This document shows positions 27,201-39,200 of a stretch of 64,000 nt of DNA, piece by piece. The translations under genes were made by a program, and so were the position numbers. Location: positions 16,649,855 through 16,713,854 of the forward strand of contig CM055837.1 of the NCBI GenBank assembly GCA_029582265.1, in the 5' to 3' direction. Each line of letters begins with the position of its first letter. Position 1 is the stretch's first letter. The DNA comes from Zoroaster sp. YZ-2022. Lineage: Eukaryota > Echinodermata > Asteroidea > Forcipulatida > Zoroasteridae. Below the pieces are notes generated by a model. It was not told the origin of the DNA and ran no database searches. It was given only the letters and a program-made list of their open reading frames with translations.

Positions 27201-30200
27201 TGCTTACACTTCTTAACATCTCGACCACTGAGCTTTGCCCCTTGACGATAGACAGGCTGGAATCCTATATAGCAGTGGGTACCCCTATGTGTATAGAAAT
27301 TGTTGCGTTGAGTTACAAACAATTGATTTTAGTTCAGGATGGAGATGGTTGTGATGGTAGAGATGGTTGTGATGGTAGAGATGGTTGTGATGGTAGAGAT
27401 GGTTGTGATGGTAGAGATGGTTGTGATGGTAGAGATGGTTGTGATGGTAGAGATGGTTGTGATGGTAGAGATGGTTGTGATGGTAGAGATGGTTGTGATG
27501 GTAGAGATGGTTGTGATGGTAGAGATGGTTGTGATGGTAGAGATGGTTGTGATGGTTGTGATGGTAGAGATGGTTGTGATGGTTGTGATGATAGAGAGGG
27601 TAGAGATTGTTGAGATGGTTGAGATGGTAGAGATGGTTGTGATGGTAGAGATGGTTGTGATGGTAGAGATGGTTGTGATGGTAGAGATGGTTGTGATGGT
27701 AGAGATGGTTGTGATGGTAGAGATGGTTGTGATGGTAGAGATGGTTGTGATGGTTGTGATGGTAGAGATGGTTGTGATGGTTGTGATGATAGAGAGGGTA
27801 GAGATTGTTGAGATGGTTGAGATGGTAGAGATGGTTGAGATGGTAGAGATTGTTGAGATGGTTGAGATGGTTGTGATGGTAGAGATAATAATAATAATAA
27901 TAATAAAGATTTATAGCGCGCACATATCCACCCTGCTGGGCGCTCAAGGCGCGGAAACAAAGATAAAAACATGAATACAAACAATATACAATGATAACAT
28001 AGGGAAAAATTATGTACTGAGATACACGTACCTACAATGGAATTACAAATATACATCATCTTTGAAGAATTGTGACATAAGATGAGTTTTAAGCATCGAC
28101 TTAAATCTAGTTATACTATGACAAGATTTGAGTTTAGTTGGAAGATGATTCCAGAGTCTCGGAGCCGCGACAGAAAAAGACCTATCACCCCAGTTCCGCT
28201 TTTGATGTTGGTTCCTTTAGGAGTGACATGTTGCTGGAGCGCAAATTGCGTGATGGAGTGTAGACTTTAAGCAGTTCAGAAATATAAATTGGAGCAATGT
28301 TATTAAAAGATTTGTGAACAATTAGCATAAGTTTAAAAACAATTCTCTGTGAAACAGGAAGCCAGTGCAGTTCTTTCAAGATTGGCGTGATATGGCATGA
28401 CTTTTTGGACAAAGTCACAACACGAGCTGCTGTGTTTTGTATGTTCTGAAGACGAGATATTTGATTCTGCGGGAGACCGAGTAGAGCATTCCGTTATCGA
28501 GACGTTGATGTGACAAACGCATGAATAATTTGTTCAGTAGCACTTTTATTCAAGTATTTCCTTATTCGGCTGATATTTCTGATATGAAATGATGATATGC
28601 GAACAATGTTGGAGATATGAGGTTTTAAAGTCATTGTCGAGTCAAATATAACACCCAAATTACGTGCTTGTGATGAGGGGTTATCTGCGAGTCACCAATT
28701 GCAATAGATGGAAGAGAAACTTTAGACAATTGCTGACGTGATCCAAATAGAACAAATTCTGTTTTTTCGTCGTTCAATTTCAGGAAGTTTTGTCGCATCC
28801 AACCGAATCTCTTGAATACATTTCTCCAGTGTTGTAATGCAGGAATCGGCAGGTTCTTGAGAAGATTTAAAAAGTAATGTAGAGCTGCGTGTCATCAGCG
28901 TAGAACATGGTAATTTAAATTATACTTCAAAATGATATCACGAACTGGAAACGTATAAACAGTAAACCACTGTGGGCGAGCACGGAGCCTTGGGGTACAG
29001 AATAGTCAAGAATAACAGGCTCGGAGGTGGCATTACCAATACAAACATGCTGAGGCCTATTTAAAAGGTAGGACTTACACCAATCCAGGGCTGTGTCATG
29101 TATTCCAAGATGATATTGCAGGCGGGAGAGAAGGATTTTGTGATCGACCGTGTCAAAAGCGGCGCTTAAGTCTAACAAAACTAATGCAGTGATTTTTCCA
29201 TCATCCATGGCAGATAAAATGTCATTGTTGACGGAGAAGAGCAGTTTCGTTCCATGAAATGGTTTATAGGCTGACTGAAATGTATCCGACAGGTTATTCA
29301 CACGAACATGGTCAGAGATCCGTGATGAAACAACTCGCTCGATTGTTTTTCCAAGGTACTTTAAATTCGCTACCGGTCGGTAATTTTGAAAACTTCCTTG
29401 TCCAAATTGGGTTTCTTCAGGAGTGGTTTAACATGAGCAATCTTCTGGCTATCAGGGAAACAACCGGAAGAAAGAGATCTGTTTACAATAATTGTGATAT
29501 ACTTAGCAAACACATCAATATTTTGTTTTATTAGCGAAGTTGGCACTGGATCAAGTTCACACGATTTTGATGGCGATTTCATGATGAGTTTCTTGATCTC
29601 CGTAACACTAGTAGGCTCAAACATAGACAGTCTACATTGTGGATCCTTGCGTGATGGTGTTTGTGATAGAATGACAGGTACTGGGGGAAAATAACGACGG
29701 ATATTCTCAATTTTTGTGACAAAAAGTTTGAAAATTCATTAGCGAGGTCCTGATTGAGTGTGTAGATGGAAGCACTGGAGCTTTGGGTTTATGAAGCAGC
29801 TTTTCAACAATGTTAAAGAGTTTTTCTGATCGCCAGAGTTCTCTTCCACAAGAGATGAGTAGTGAGTTATTTTGGCCTGGTTAATCATGTTCTTCACAAT
29901 ATCTCGTTGGTTACAGTATTCTTGCCGATGTACTCCAAGTTTCCCATTGTCACGCCATATTTCGTTCAAGTTGACGACGGATTTTCCTTGCATACGAATA
30001 TCATCATTGAACCAGGGGATTCAGATTGTAGTTTTACAGTTCTAGTTTTTGCGGAGCATGATCGTCCAAGATGTTACGGACAGTAGATTCAAATAGATTG
30101 ACACAAGAATCCAGCTCACCATCTTCAAGGTTTACATTTTCCAGTTGAGATTCAAGATCATGACATAAATCTCTAATATTTACATTTTTCCAGTGGCGAG

Positions 30201-33200
30201 TAGTTACAGAAATGGTAGGCATGGGAGGTTTTAAGGTTCATATCTGCCATGATTGCATAATGATCAGATAAGTCCGGGATGGATAGTTATATTCGAGATA
30301 AGAGGTGAAGTATTTTCACGCTGTTATCATGAGGTCAAGACAGTGACCATATCGATGAGTGGGTGCTGTGATATGCTGGATAAGTCCATGAGCAGAGAGC
30401 AGATCTTTAAACTGATTCGCATAATTGTTTGAAGAGATGTCCATATGAATGTTAAAATCGCCGGTTAAAATAATGTCAGATGGGTGCAAGAGATAATCCA
30501 CAATTAATTTCTCAAATTCCTGCAGAAAACTGGAGAAGTTTACATGTTTACCATCAACATCCCTTTCTGGTCGATAAATATTAACAAGGCGAACAGATCT
30601 AGAGTTGCACGTTACCTCAGCATGCAGAGATTCAAATGTTAGGTAGTCAATGTTAACACTTTTCATACTGACAGATAAACTGGACCTAAAGAGAAGTGCA
30701 ACCCCTCCACCGGTCTTTTTTGGTCTGGGGATATGATGGAGAGAGTAGCCAGCAGGAGTACACTCACGGGGTATTAAGTCATCATCGGGTTTAAACCATG
30801 TCTCGGTTATGGCAACAAGATCCAAATTGTTTGATGGTAGAGATGGTTGTGATGGTTGTGATGATAGAGAGGGTAGAGATTGTTGAGATGGTTGAGATGG
30901 TTGTGATGGTAGAGATTGTTGAGATGGTTGAGATGGTTGTGATGGTAGAGATTGTTGAGATGGTTGAGATGGTTGAGATGGTTGTGATGGTTGTGATGGT
31001 AGAGATGGTTGTGATGGTTGTGATGGTAGAGATGGTAGAGATGGTCGTTGTGTTTGATTATAGTCACCGCACGGAGTACAGCAGCACAGAGCTGTATACT
31101 CCCCAGGAGCTGAGAAAGTTTAAGGATTGATATTGGCCTAATGACCAGGAGTAATAATGAAAAGCATTTAGAGTATCACATTGTGACAGGTTTCGTGATA
31201 AGAACTTCAATATTATTATTATGTGGAGGGCACATTTTGAGTATTATGGCCAAGGTTTAGCCCAACTGACCATTGGGTGCCATGGCCGAGCGGTTTAGTG
31301 CATCATTAGAATGTGGGTTCGAATCCTTGCTGCGACCGTGGTATTTGTGCCCTTGAGCAAGACACTTTACCATAAATTGCTTTTCTCCACCCAGGAGTAG
31401 AAATTGCTTCTCTCAAATCACCTTAAATGCTTAGCCCAGGTTGTATACTCCATACAGATCTGAGATCGTTTATCTCCAGGTGTTTTTTGTTGTTGTATTC
31501 ATACAGATCTGTAAGTGTGCTGGGTCAAGGTTCATTATCAGGGTCACCCGAGCTCAGGAAAGGCACATTGAGGGTCACAGGTTATATAAGGAAGCCAGAG
31601 GTTGTTTTGTTTGATGATCCGACCAGCGAAAACAGCCAGGTCTTAGTAATGAAGGTGAGTCTAACATTAAATAAAATTTCATTTCCAAAAGTAGATAAAG
31701 GGAAATTCAAGCCCTCGTTTGTTGTGCCTGGAAGTATAACATTGGTAATATATTGGTGAAATTTTTACATCGGGTGATAAACAATTGATTTAATTTTGCC
31801 CTACACCGACGTGTGTATAGCACTGCATACTCGGTACTTTCCGTGAGTGTCTGTGAAAAACTTCACAGGTGACTCGGGCGGGATTCGAACCCACGACCTC
31901 CTGCTCACTAGTGCAGACGTCTTAACCTCTCGACCACCGAGCTTAACACACGTCTATACACACATCGGTGTAGGGCAAAATTAAATCAAACATTGGTAAT
32001 GTTGGTGAAACCGCCAAGAGTAAAAAAAATTAATCAAAGGTGTATGTAACTAGAACTCCTTATCTATTCATTGACAGCTGGGGATGTCGTTAGCTTACCA
32101 TGCAGACATTGCAGAAGAGACTGCTGTAGCTAACATCACTGACGTAGAGATCTACTCTGGTGTATACTCACGCCTCCTAGAGACGGCATACAGGGTAAGC
32201 AGAAATCATTACATGTCAGGCAGAAGGCCATAATGAAAACATTTAGTCAAAAGTCCAAAACATTTAAAAAAAAAAAATTTGTTTTGTGTTGGCGTCAATC
32301 AATACAAATTTGAATGCACTGTCTTTTAATGCATGTATGCCATTAAAATGTTACATAATTATGACTTAAATATTTGTGACTTTAATAACTGACTTTAATA
32401 ACTGTGACTTTAATAATGGCAGAAGGTCGTAAGAGTAGTTTGCAGAAACTTATTCCCTCCAAAAGGTTTAATCACACACAGATCACTTACAACCTTCTGT
32501 CAGGAAGATTGTTTTAAAACCATTTTGCTTTATATATCGAAATGTTTTTATACAGATGTTTTGTACATAAATTGGTTGAAAGAAGTACGTAATTACCATG
32601 TAATTATCGCCCATTTTTTGGCTATTTTAACAGCAATTTCTGAAAATGTTCTTTTTGTATCAGAATATCGCTATTTTACTTGAAGGGAAAACAAATAATT
32701 AAAAATTATTTAAAATAATATATTTCTCAAAATAATTGTGAGAAACATGGTTATACAGTAAATGTGCAACAAAGTTAATTAATGCTTTTGACAACTATTT
32801 TGTGAAATATCTCTTGTCAAAGTATTTGTTTTCCCTTCTAAAAGGAAATGTTCAATGTTCCAATGAAAAAAAGGAAATTGCTGTTAAAACACAGGCGATA
32901 CGTTGTTAACACTTTCTAGTTTACATAATATTGCTCAAGTATAATTGGACAGTTTGTGGTGAACTGAGTTTTACTGAGTAATCTCTGGACTAATTTTTCT
33001 CAAGGTATTAGATTCTTGCGCATTGACATTCACCCGATCTGTCAGTGCAATCAGGGAAGAATCTATGGCCGTGGACATGACAGACGTTAAACTTCATGTC
33101 TCGCCAAGGGTGGTGTATATTCTACAGGGAGTTATCGAGGCACTCGATTCCATTCGACAGGTTGGTGGTATTGGGGTGATCCTAGTCAAAAAGTACACCA

Positions 33201-36200
33201 GTGTCATGTTATGTGGATTATTTCATGAAGGCATGAAGGAAGGGAAGAGGAAAAAATCCTACAAACAGCGAAATTACCGTCTAGGAAAAAGTTGTTCAGC
33301 ATTTATGTGTTATCGGTGCAGATTTTTTTCATATATTGGTTCTAGATATCTCTCTTGATTCTTTTAATTTACTAAAGTTGTACATCTCTTTTAATAAACT
33401 TTTGGGTTTCAAGTGTAGTTTATCCTTAACTTCAAAGTAATTTACTTCCTTTCTAAAAGGAAAATAGAAGTTTGCCAAATAAGGTTCAAGTGAATAGCAA
33501 AACACAAACTCTCTTTTATTTAACATTACAGAAGCCAGCAACGACCCGTCATCTGATAAACTATGAACAGGAAGACATGTGGACCCCTAAGCCAATCTTC
33601 TCTCATGGCTTCCACAAAAGAAAAGGTATACATACAGAAATCAACCGACTACTGTATGCTGTCATTTACTGAGGTTGATGTCATCATTACTACAGTTGAT
33701 GCCATCATATGCTGCGGTTTGATGCTGTCATAACTGCGGTTTGATGCAATCATTACTGTGGTTGATGCCGTCATTACTGCAGTTGATGCAATCATTACTG
33801 CGGTTGATGCCATCATTACTGCAGTTGATGCCATCATTACTGCAGTTGATGCCATCATTACTGCAGTTGATGCCATCATTACTGCAGTTGATGCCGTCAT
33901 TACTGCGGTTGATGCAATCATTACTGCGGTTGATGCCATCATTACTGCAGTTGATGCCATCATTACTGCAGTTGCTGCCGTCATTACTGCAGTTGATGCC
34001 GTCATTACTGCGGTTGATGCAATCATTACTGCGGTTGATGCAATCATTACTGCAGTTAATGCCATCATTACTGTGGTTGATGCCGTCATTACTGCAGTTG
34101 ATGCAATCATTACTGCGGTTGATGCCATCATTACTGCAGTTGATGCCATCATTACTGCAGTTGATGCCATCATTACTGCAGTTGATGCCATCATTACTGC
34201 AGTTGATGCCGTCATTACTGCGGTTGATGCAATCATTACTGCGGTTGATGCCATCATTACTGCAGTTGATGCCATCATTACTGCAGTTGATGCCATCATT
34301 ACTGCAGTTGCTGCCGTCATTACTGCAGTTGATGCCGTCATTACTGCGGTTGATGCAATCATTACTGCGGTTGATGCAATCATTACTGCGGTTGATGCCT
34401 TCATTACTGCAGTTGATGCCATCATTACTGCAGTTGATGCCATCATTACTGCAGTTGATGCCGTCATTACTGCAGTTGATGCCATCATTACTGCGGTTGA
34501 TGCCGTCATTACTGCGGTTGATGCAATCATTACTGCGGTTGATGCCATCATTACTGCAGTTGATGCCATCATTACTGCAGTTAATGCCATCATTACTGCA
34601 GTTGATGCCATCATTACTGCAGTTGATGCCGTCATTACTGCGGTTGATGCAATCATTACTGCGGTTGATGCCATCATTACTGCAGTTGATGCCATCATTA
34701 CTGCAGTTGATGCCGTCATTACTGCGGTTGATGCAATCATTACTGCGGTTGATGCAATCATTACTGCGGTTGATGCCATCATTACTGCAGTTGATGCCAT
34801 CATTACTGCAGTTGATGCCATCATTACTGCAGTTGATGCCATCATTACTGCAGTTGATGCCATCATTACTGCAGTTGATGCCATCATTACTGCAGTTAAT
34901 GCCATCATTACTGCAGTTAATGCCATCATTACTGCAGTTGATGCCATCATTACTGCAGTTGATGCCGTCATTACTGCGGTTGATGCCGTCATTACTGCAG
35001 TTGATGCCATCATTACTGCAGTTGATGCCATCATTACTGCAGTTGATGCCATCATTACTGCAGTTAATGCTGTCATACCTGTGGTTGATGCCCATCATTA
35101 CTGTGGTTGATGCCGTCATTACTGTGGTTGATGCGGTCATTACTGTGGTTGATGCCGTCATTACTGTGGTTGATGCCGTCATTACTGTGGTTGATGCCAT
35201 CATGACTGATGCCATCATGACTGATGCCATCATTACTGATGTTGTACCACATTATGCATGCACATAGCACTCATACTTAAAGGAAAAATACAACGTTGGT
35301 AATGTTTTGCAAAACTGCTTTGATGAGTATGCTCACTTTTATAATCAAGATATACATTAACTAACCTGTAAACTTCAAAAAAATTTACTTTCAAAAACTT
35401 TCAAAAACTAATCCCCCTGTTGTTTCCTTACAAATAAAAGCTTATTGTTTGTTTTGTACATGTATACTCAATACGTCTTTGTCCGTTTTGTCCTGTTGCT
35501 ATCAGGCAGCATGAAGAACATGGTAGACTTTGCACCAATGCCTGACCCAACATCTAGTGCCCAGCAGAAACTGACCATTCAGGTACCCAGGGTGCAGGTC
35601 CTGCTAGAGCTTGAAGAGGCCAAAGAGCATGTCGCCATGTTGTGTGTCCGCAGCGGGCTCAAAGCAACCATCTGTGACTGGAACCAAAGTGTCAGTATTT
35701 ATAGTATAACAGCTCACCCAGTACTCTTATGAAATTTGTTGTTCAAGTGGCCCACTCATGAAAAGTTTGTCAATGGGAGTAAAAATGAGAGTACGATGTT
35801 CGTGCATTTGCTGCTGTTTTTCAAAATGGTAAATGTCTGTTTTGCGACAATGAAGATGCCAGATTTCGATTGATAAGTGCATAATTGTGACTGGCTCTGG
35901 CAAAACCCAAAACTTGGACCCAACTTTTGGGAGTGACCACCCAAATTTATCGTGAAAATTAACAATGTTCCCAACAACGTTTCAGGATTTTTCTTTTTCC
36001 ATCAAAATCTAGAGAAAATGCAATGATTCTAGGATCGTAAACATGTGTTTTTTTTTGTCAATCAGTAAAACGTCGTTAGTTACAATCCTCTGTGAATCAT
36101 TCTGGTTTAGGAAAAATTCCATATCTCTGTGTTTTGACCACAGCTGAAGGTTTCTACAGAGGTATTGCTTGAAGTTCATATCTACAATGAGAAGGTCAGT

Positions 36201-39200
36201 GCTTGGGAACCGCTGATAGAACCAGTCATGGAACAGGAGAAAGTGTACAAGCCATGGGAACTTATGATTAAGGTAAAGACTAGTTAATGCTTCACTGGGA
36301 TCAGAAAGCGAACGGAGTTCTTGGCTTTTGATATTATTATTATTATTATTATTTTTTTTTTTTTGTGGAGGAGGGGGCAAGCTCAGTGGTCAAGAGGTAA
36401 GACGTCTGCATTAGTGAGTCGTGGGTTCAAATCTCACCCAGGTCACCTGTTGAGTTTTTTCCTTGGACAGTGGGATAGCACCGAGTATACAGTGATTTAT
36501 ACATACATCAGTTTAAGAGCAAAAATCAAATAAATTGTTATTATTAGCCCTCCTACTATAGCTGCACTTTAGTGGGAAGTAGCTATAGAGGTCAAAATCA
36601 GTCAACTGCCTGTTTTGACTGTTGACCCAAATGTGCACACAGGGGCATTTTGGACTGGTTTTTACTGTCATTTTGACCGCCCTGAACAATACCAGACAAT
36701 GCTTTTACCAGTCAAAAACGGTCGACTCAAGTATGCCTAATAACGTCAATCCTCCAAAATCCTTCACTTTAGCAAAGAGCATGTAGCATGTAACCTCAAT
36801 CCTTCAAAATCCTTCAACAGCAAAGAGGATTTTGGAGGATTTGGGAAGGTTAGGGTTAATCCAATTGTAAAATGAAACACAAAAGCTAATGAAGAAACTT
36901 TGATTCACTTTACATATGCCTTCAATTCAATTCAATGCAACTTCACATTTATTTCCACATTGCAATATAAAAAATAAATTATGTAAAAACAATTTGGAAA
37001 TCTGTACAAAAGTAAACAGTAAATTATTAAGACAGAAAAAAAAAAAATTAAATGTACACGAGACAGAAGCAAATATGGAGGCATATTCAAAAGCCAAGGC
37101 TTGTACAGAAATGCCTATGAGGACAACACAAGGACAAACAACGGAGTGGACAAAGCAGACAAGGTAAATAAACAGGAACAATATAATCAGGCGGATGTTT
37201 AAAACATCTAGAGATAAAAAAAATTCCCATAAAACATTGGTATCCTCTTGCCCATGGGGAACAATTTTGATCAAGGAAAACGCTGATCATTTCATCTCCC
37301 ATAACAGTTGACCAGAGCGGAGGGCCACCCTGTCATATGCACCAGCCTGTACGACACCAACCCCTGCCGTCAACGGGACAGCATTGACGGGGTACTTCCA
37401 ATGATCAAACCCTTTGGATCCTACCCGGCCACTGAGAGTGACACGGAGAGTGACTCACAAGATGAGAACGAACTGGAGTGGGATGGTCACTACAGCAGCA
37501 GCTTCCTTAGTAGCGGTAAGGCGTCCAGTCCTTGGGCCCATTGAGGAATCGTTAAACTATTGAAAGTCGATTCAATTCCAGAAGCTGTTCCACACACACT
37601 ATGAACAACTTCACCCTGAAAATGCCCTGAAAATCCGTTTTACCGTGAAATAACAGTTCACCATAATTTCACAGCAATTTCACGGTGTCTCTTCCTCTCA
37701 TATATCGGCAATAATGTTCACAGTGATTTCACGGCAAATTCACAACACTCTTGAGAATTAATGAACTGCCACGAGAAGTTTGTGGCATTTTCATAGTGTT
37801 TTCACGGCGAAGGAATCCCAAGAGTATGAAATTGCCGTGAACTATTTATTTCACGGTAAAACAGATTTTCAGGGCAGTTTCAGGGTAAAGTTATTCATAG
37901 TGACAGAATGATTGCTTTCAAATCTGGTAAACGTATGAAGCAAGCTTAATGAATAGTTTTGGCCAATATTTTAACGATTGCTCAGTGGGCCATATAAGGC
38001 TGTCATGGCCGAGCGGTTTATTGCATCGGATTTATGTTCAGATGGCTGAGTCGTCAGAATGTGGGCTCGAATCCCAACCGCGACCATGGTGCTTAGGTCC
38101 TTGAGCAAGACACTTTACCATAATTACGTCTCTCCACCCAGGGGTAAATGTGTACCTGTGATGGCAGAGTTGGTGGTTGTTTGATTAGCCCTATATGTGC
38201 CGAAATGGCAGCAATTGAGCTGTATACTTCCCAGGGAGCTGAGATGGTTTCAGGAATGATTTATGCGCCTGATGAGCAGGGGTAATAATGTAATGCGCCT
38301 TGAGCACCAGAAGTTGGTGGATACATGCGCTATATATTAATCCAAATTATTATTATTATTATAAGGACAGGACGCCTAAGGTTTGCCCTGAAATATATCT
38401 TAACCCTAACCCCATGAGTTTCACAGGCGCCCTGATGAATGCAACAAAACGCAACAACAGAAGTGTGTAAAGCCTTCTGACTAGCGTGCACAGAACAAAG
38501 GTGTAGATGATTTGGGGAGACTGCAAACCTTAAGGCTTGCAGGCTAGTGATTTCTCAGGATTTTTCCTGATTTCAGTTTTTTTTTTTTACACATCTCCCT
38601 TTGCCTCAATATTTTGAAAGAAGAGAGGTAGCCACCAACGAAAGAAAGAAGTAGCCTGTATTGTGTCCAAACATCTAGTTTCTTGTTTGTGGGGGTGTGG
38701 AGAGTCTGTAAATCCTCCCAAATTAAACATCCAGGATGTTCAGGGGGGCTTTGTCCTCTAGACCAAAGGGAGACCCAGGCCTGCTACCCATTTTTCAGGA
38801 TTTTTTACTTTTGTCAAATCTTACCCTTGGGGTTGGAGCTCAGATAATGATGACTACGATAGGATAATGATGGTGATTGTGAGGGTTGTGGTGGTCGTGG
38901 TGATAGGGACGGAGATAGTGATGTTAATCGTTGTGGTGATGGGGTTGTTGATGGTGGGAGTGTTGACGGTTGGGTGATGGTGATTGTGGCAGATGGTTGT
39001 GTTGTTTGCCACAGTGATGGTCGTTGTGGTTGTGATGGTCTCTGTAAATGTGGTGAAAGTTGGTGCACTCACATGATGATGAAGGTTATGATTTATTTTT
39101 ATTTTTTAATTAAAAATCATGAATTTCATAGTTCATGTATATGATCAAATGCACATTTACAATGTATGTGTAGAATAAAATACCACTCCATTACATATGG

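Larger units (their letters stand above)
27886..30832 (-). mobile_element. 5'-truncated CR1/L2-type LINE
   Basis: On the minus strand it starts inside the endonuclease domain (ITETWFKPDD), passes through reverse transcriptase and the C-terminal LHWLPV motif, and ends in a TTATTA tail at 27886. Frameshifts break the frame into at least six pieces. Both flanks are the same minisatellite (GATGGTAGAGA), so it inserted into that array. No intact open frame remains. Confidence 0.93.

Noticed and set aside
27158..28059. CDGRDG / HNHLYHH / QPSLPS repeat proteins
   Set aside because: Translations of the 18-bp minisatellite beside the LINE, open in several frames on both strands.
33649..35267. Open frames of 450-508 codons on both strands
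   Set aside because: 21-bp satellite artefacts; several frames are open at once and none has conserved non-repeat sequence.
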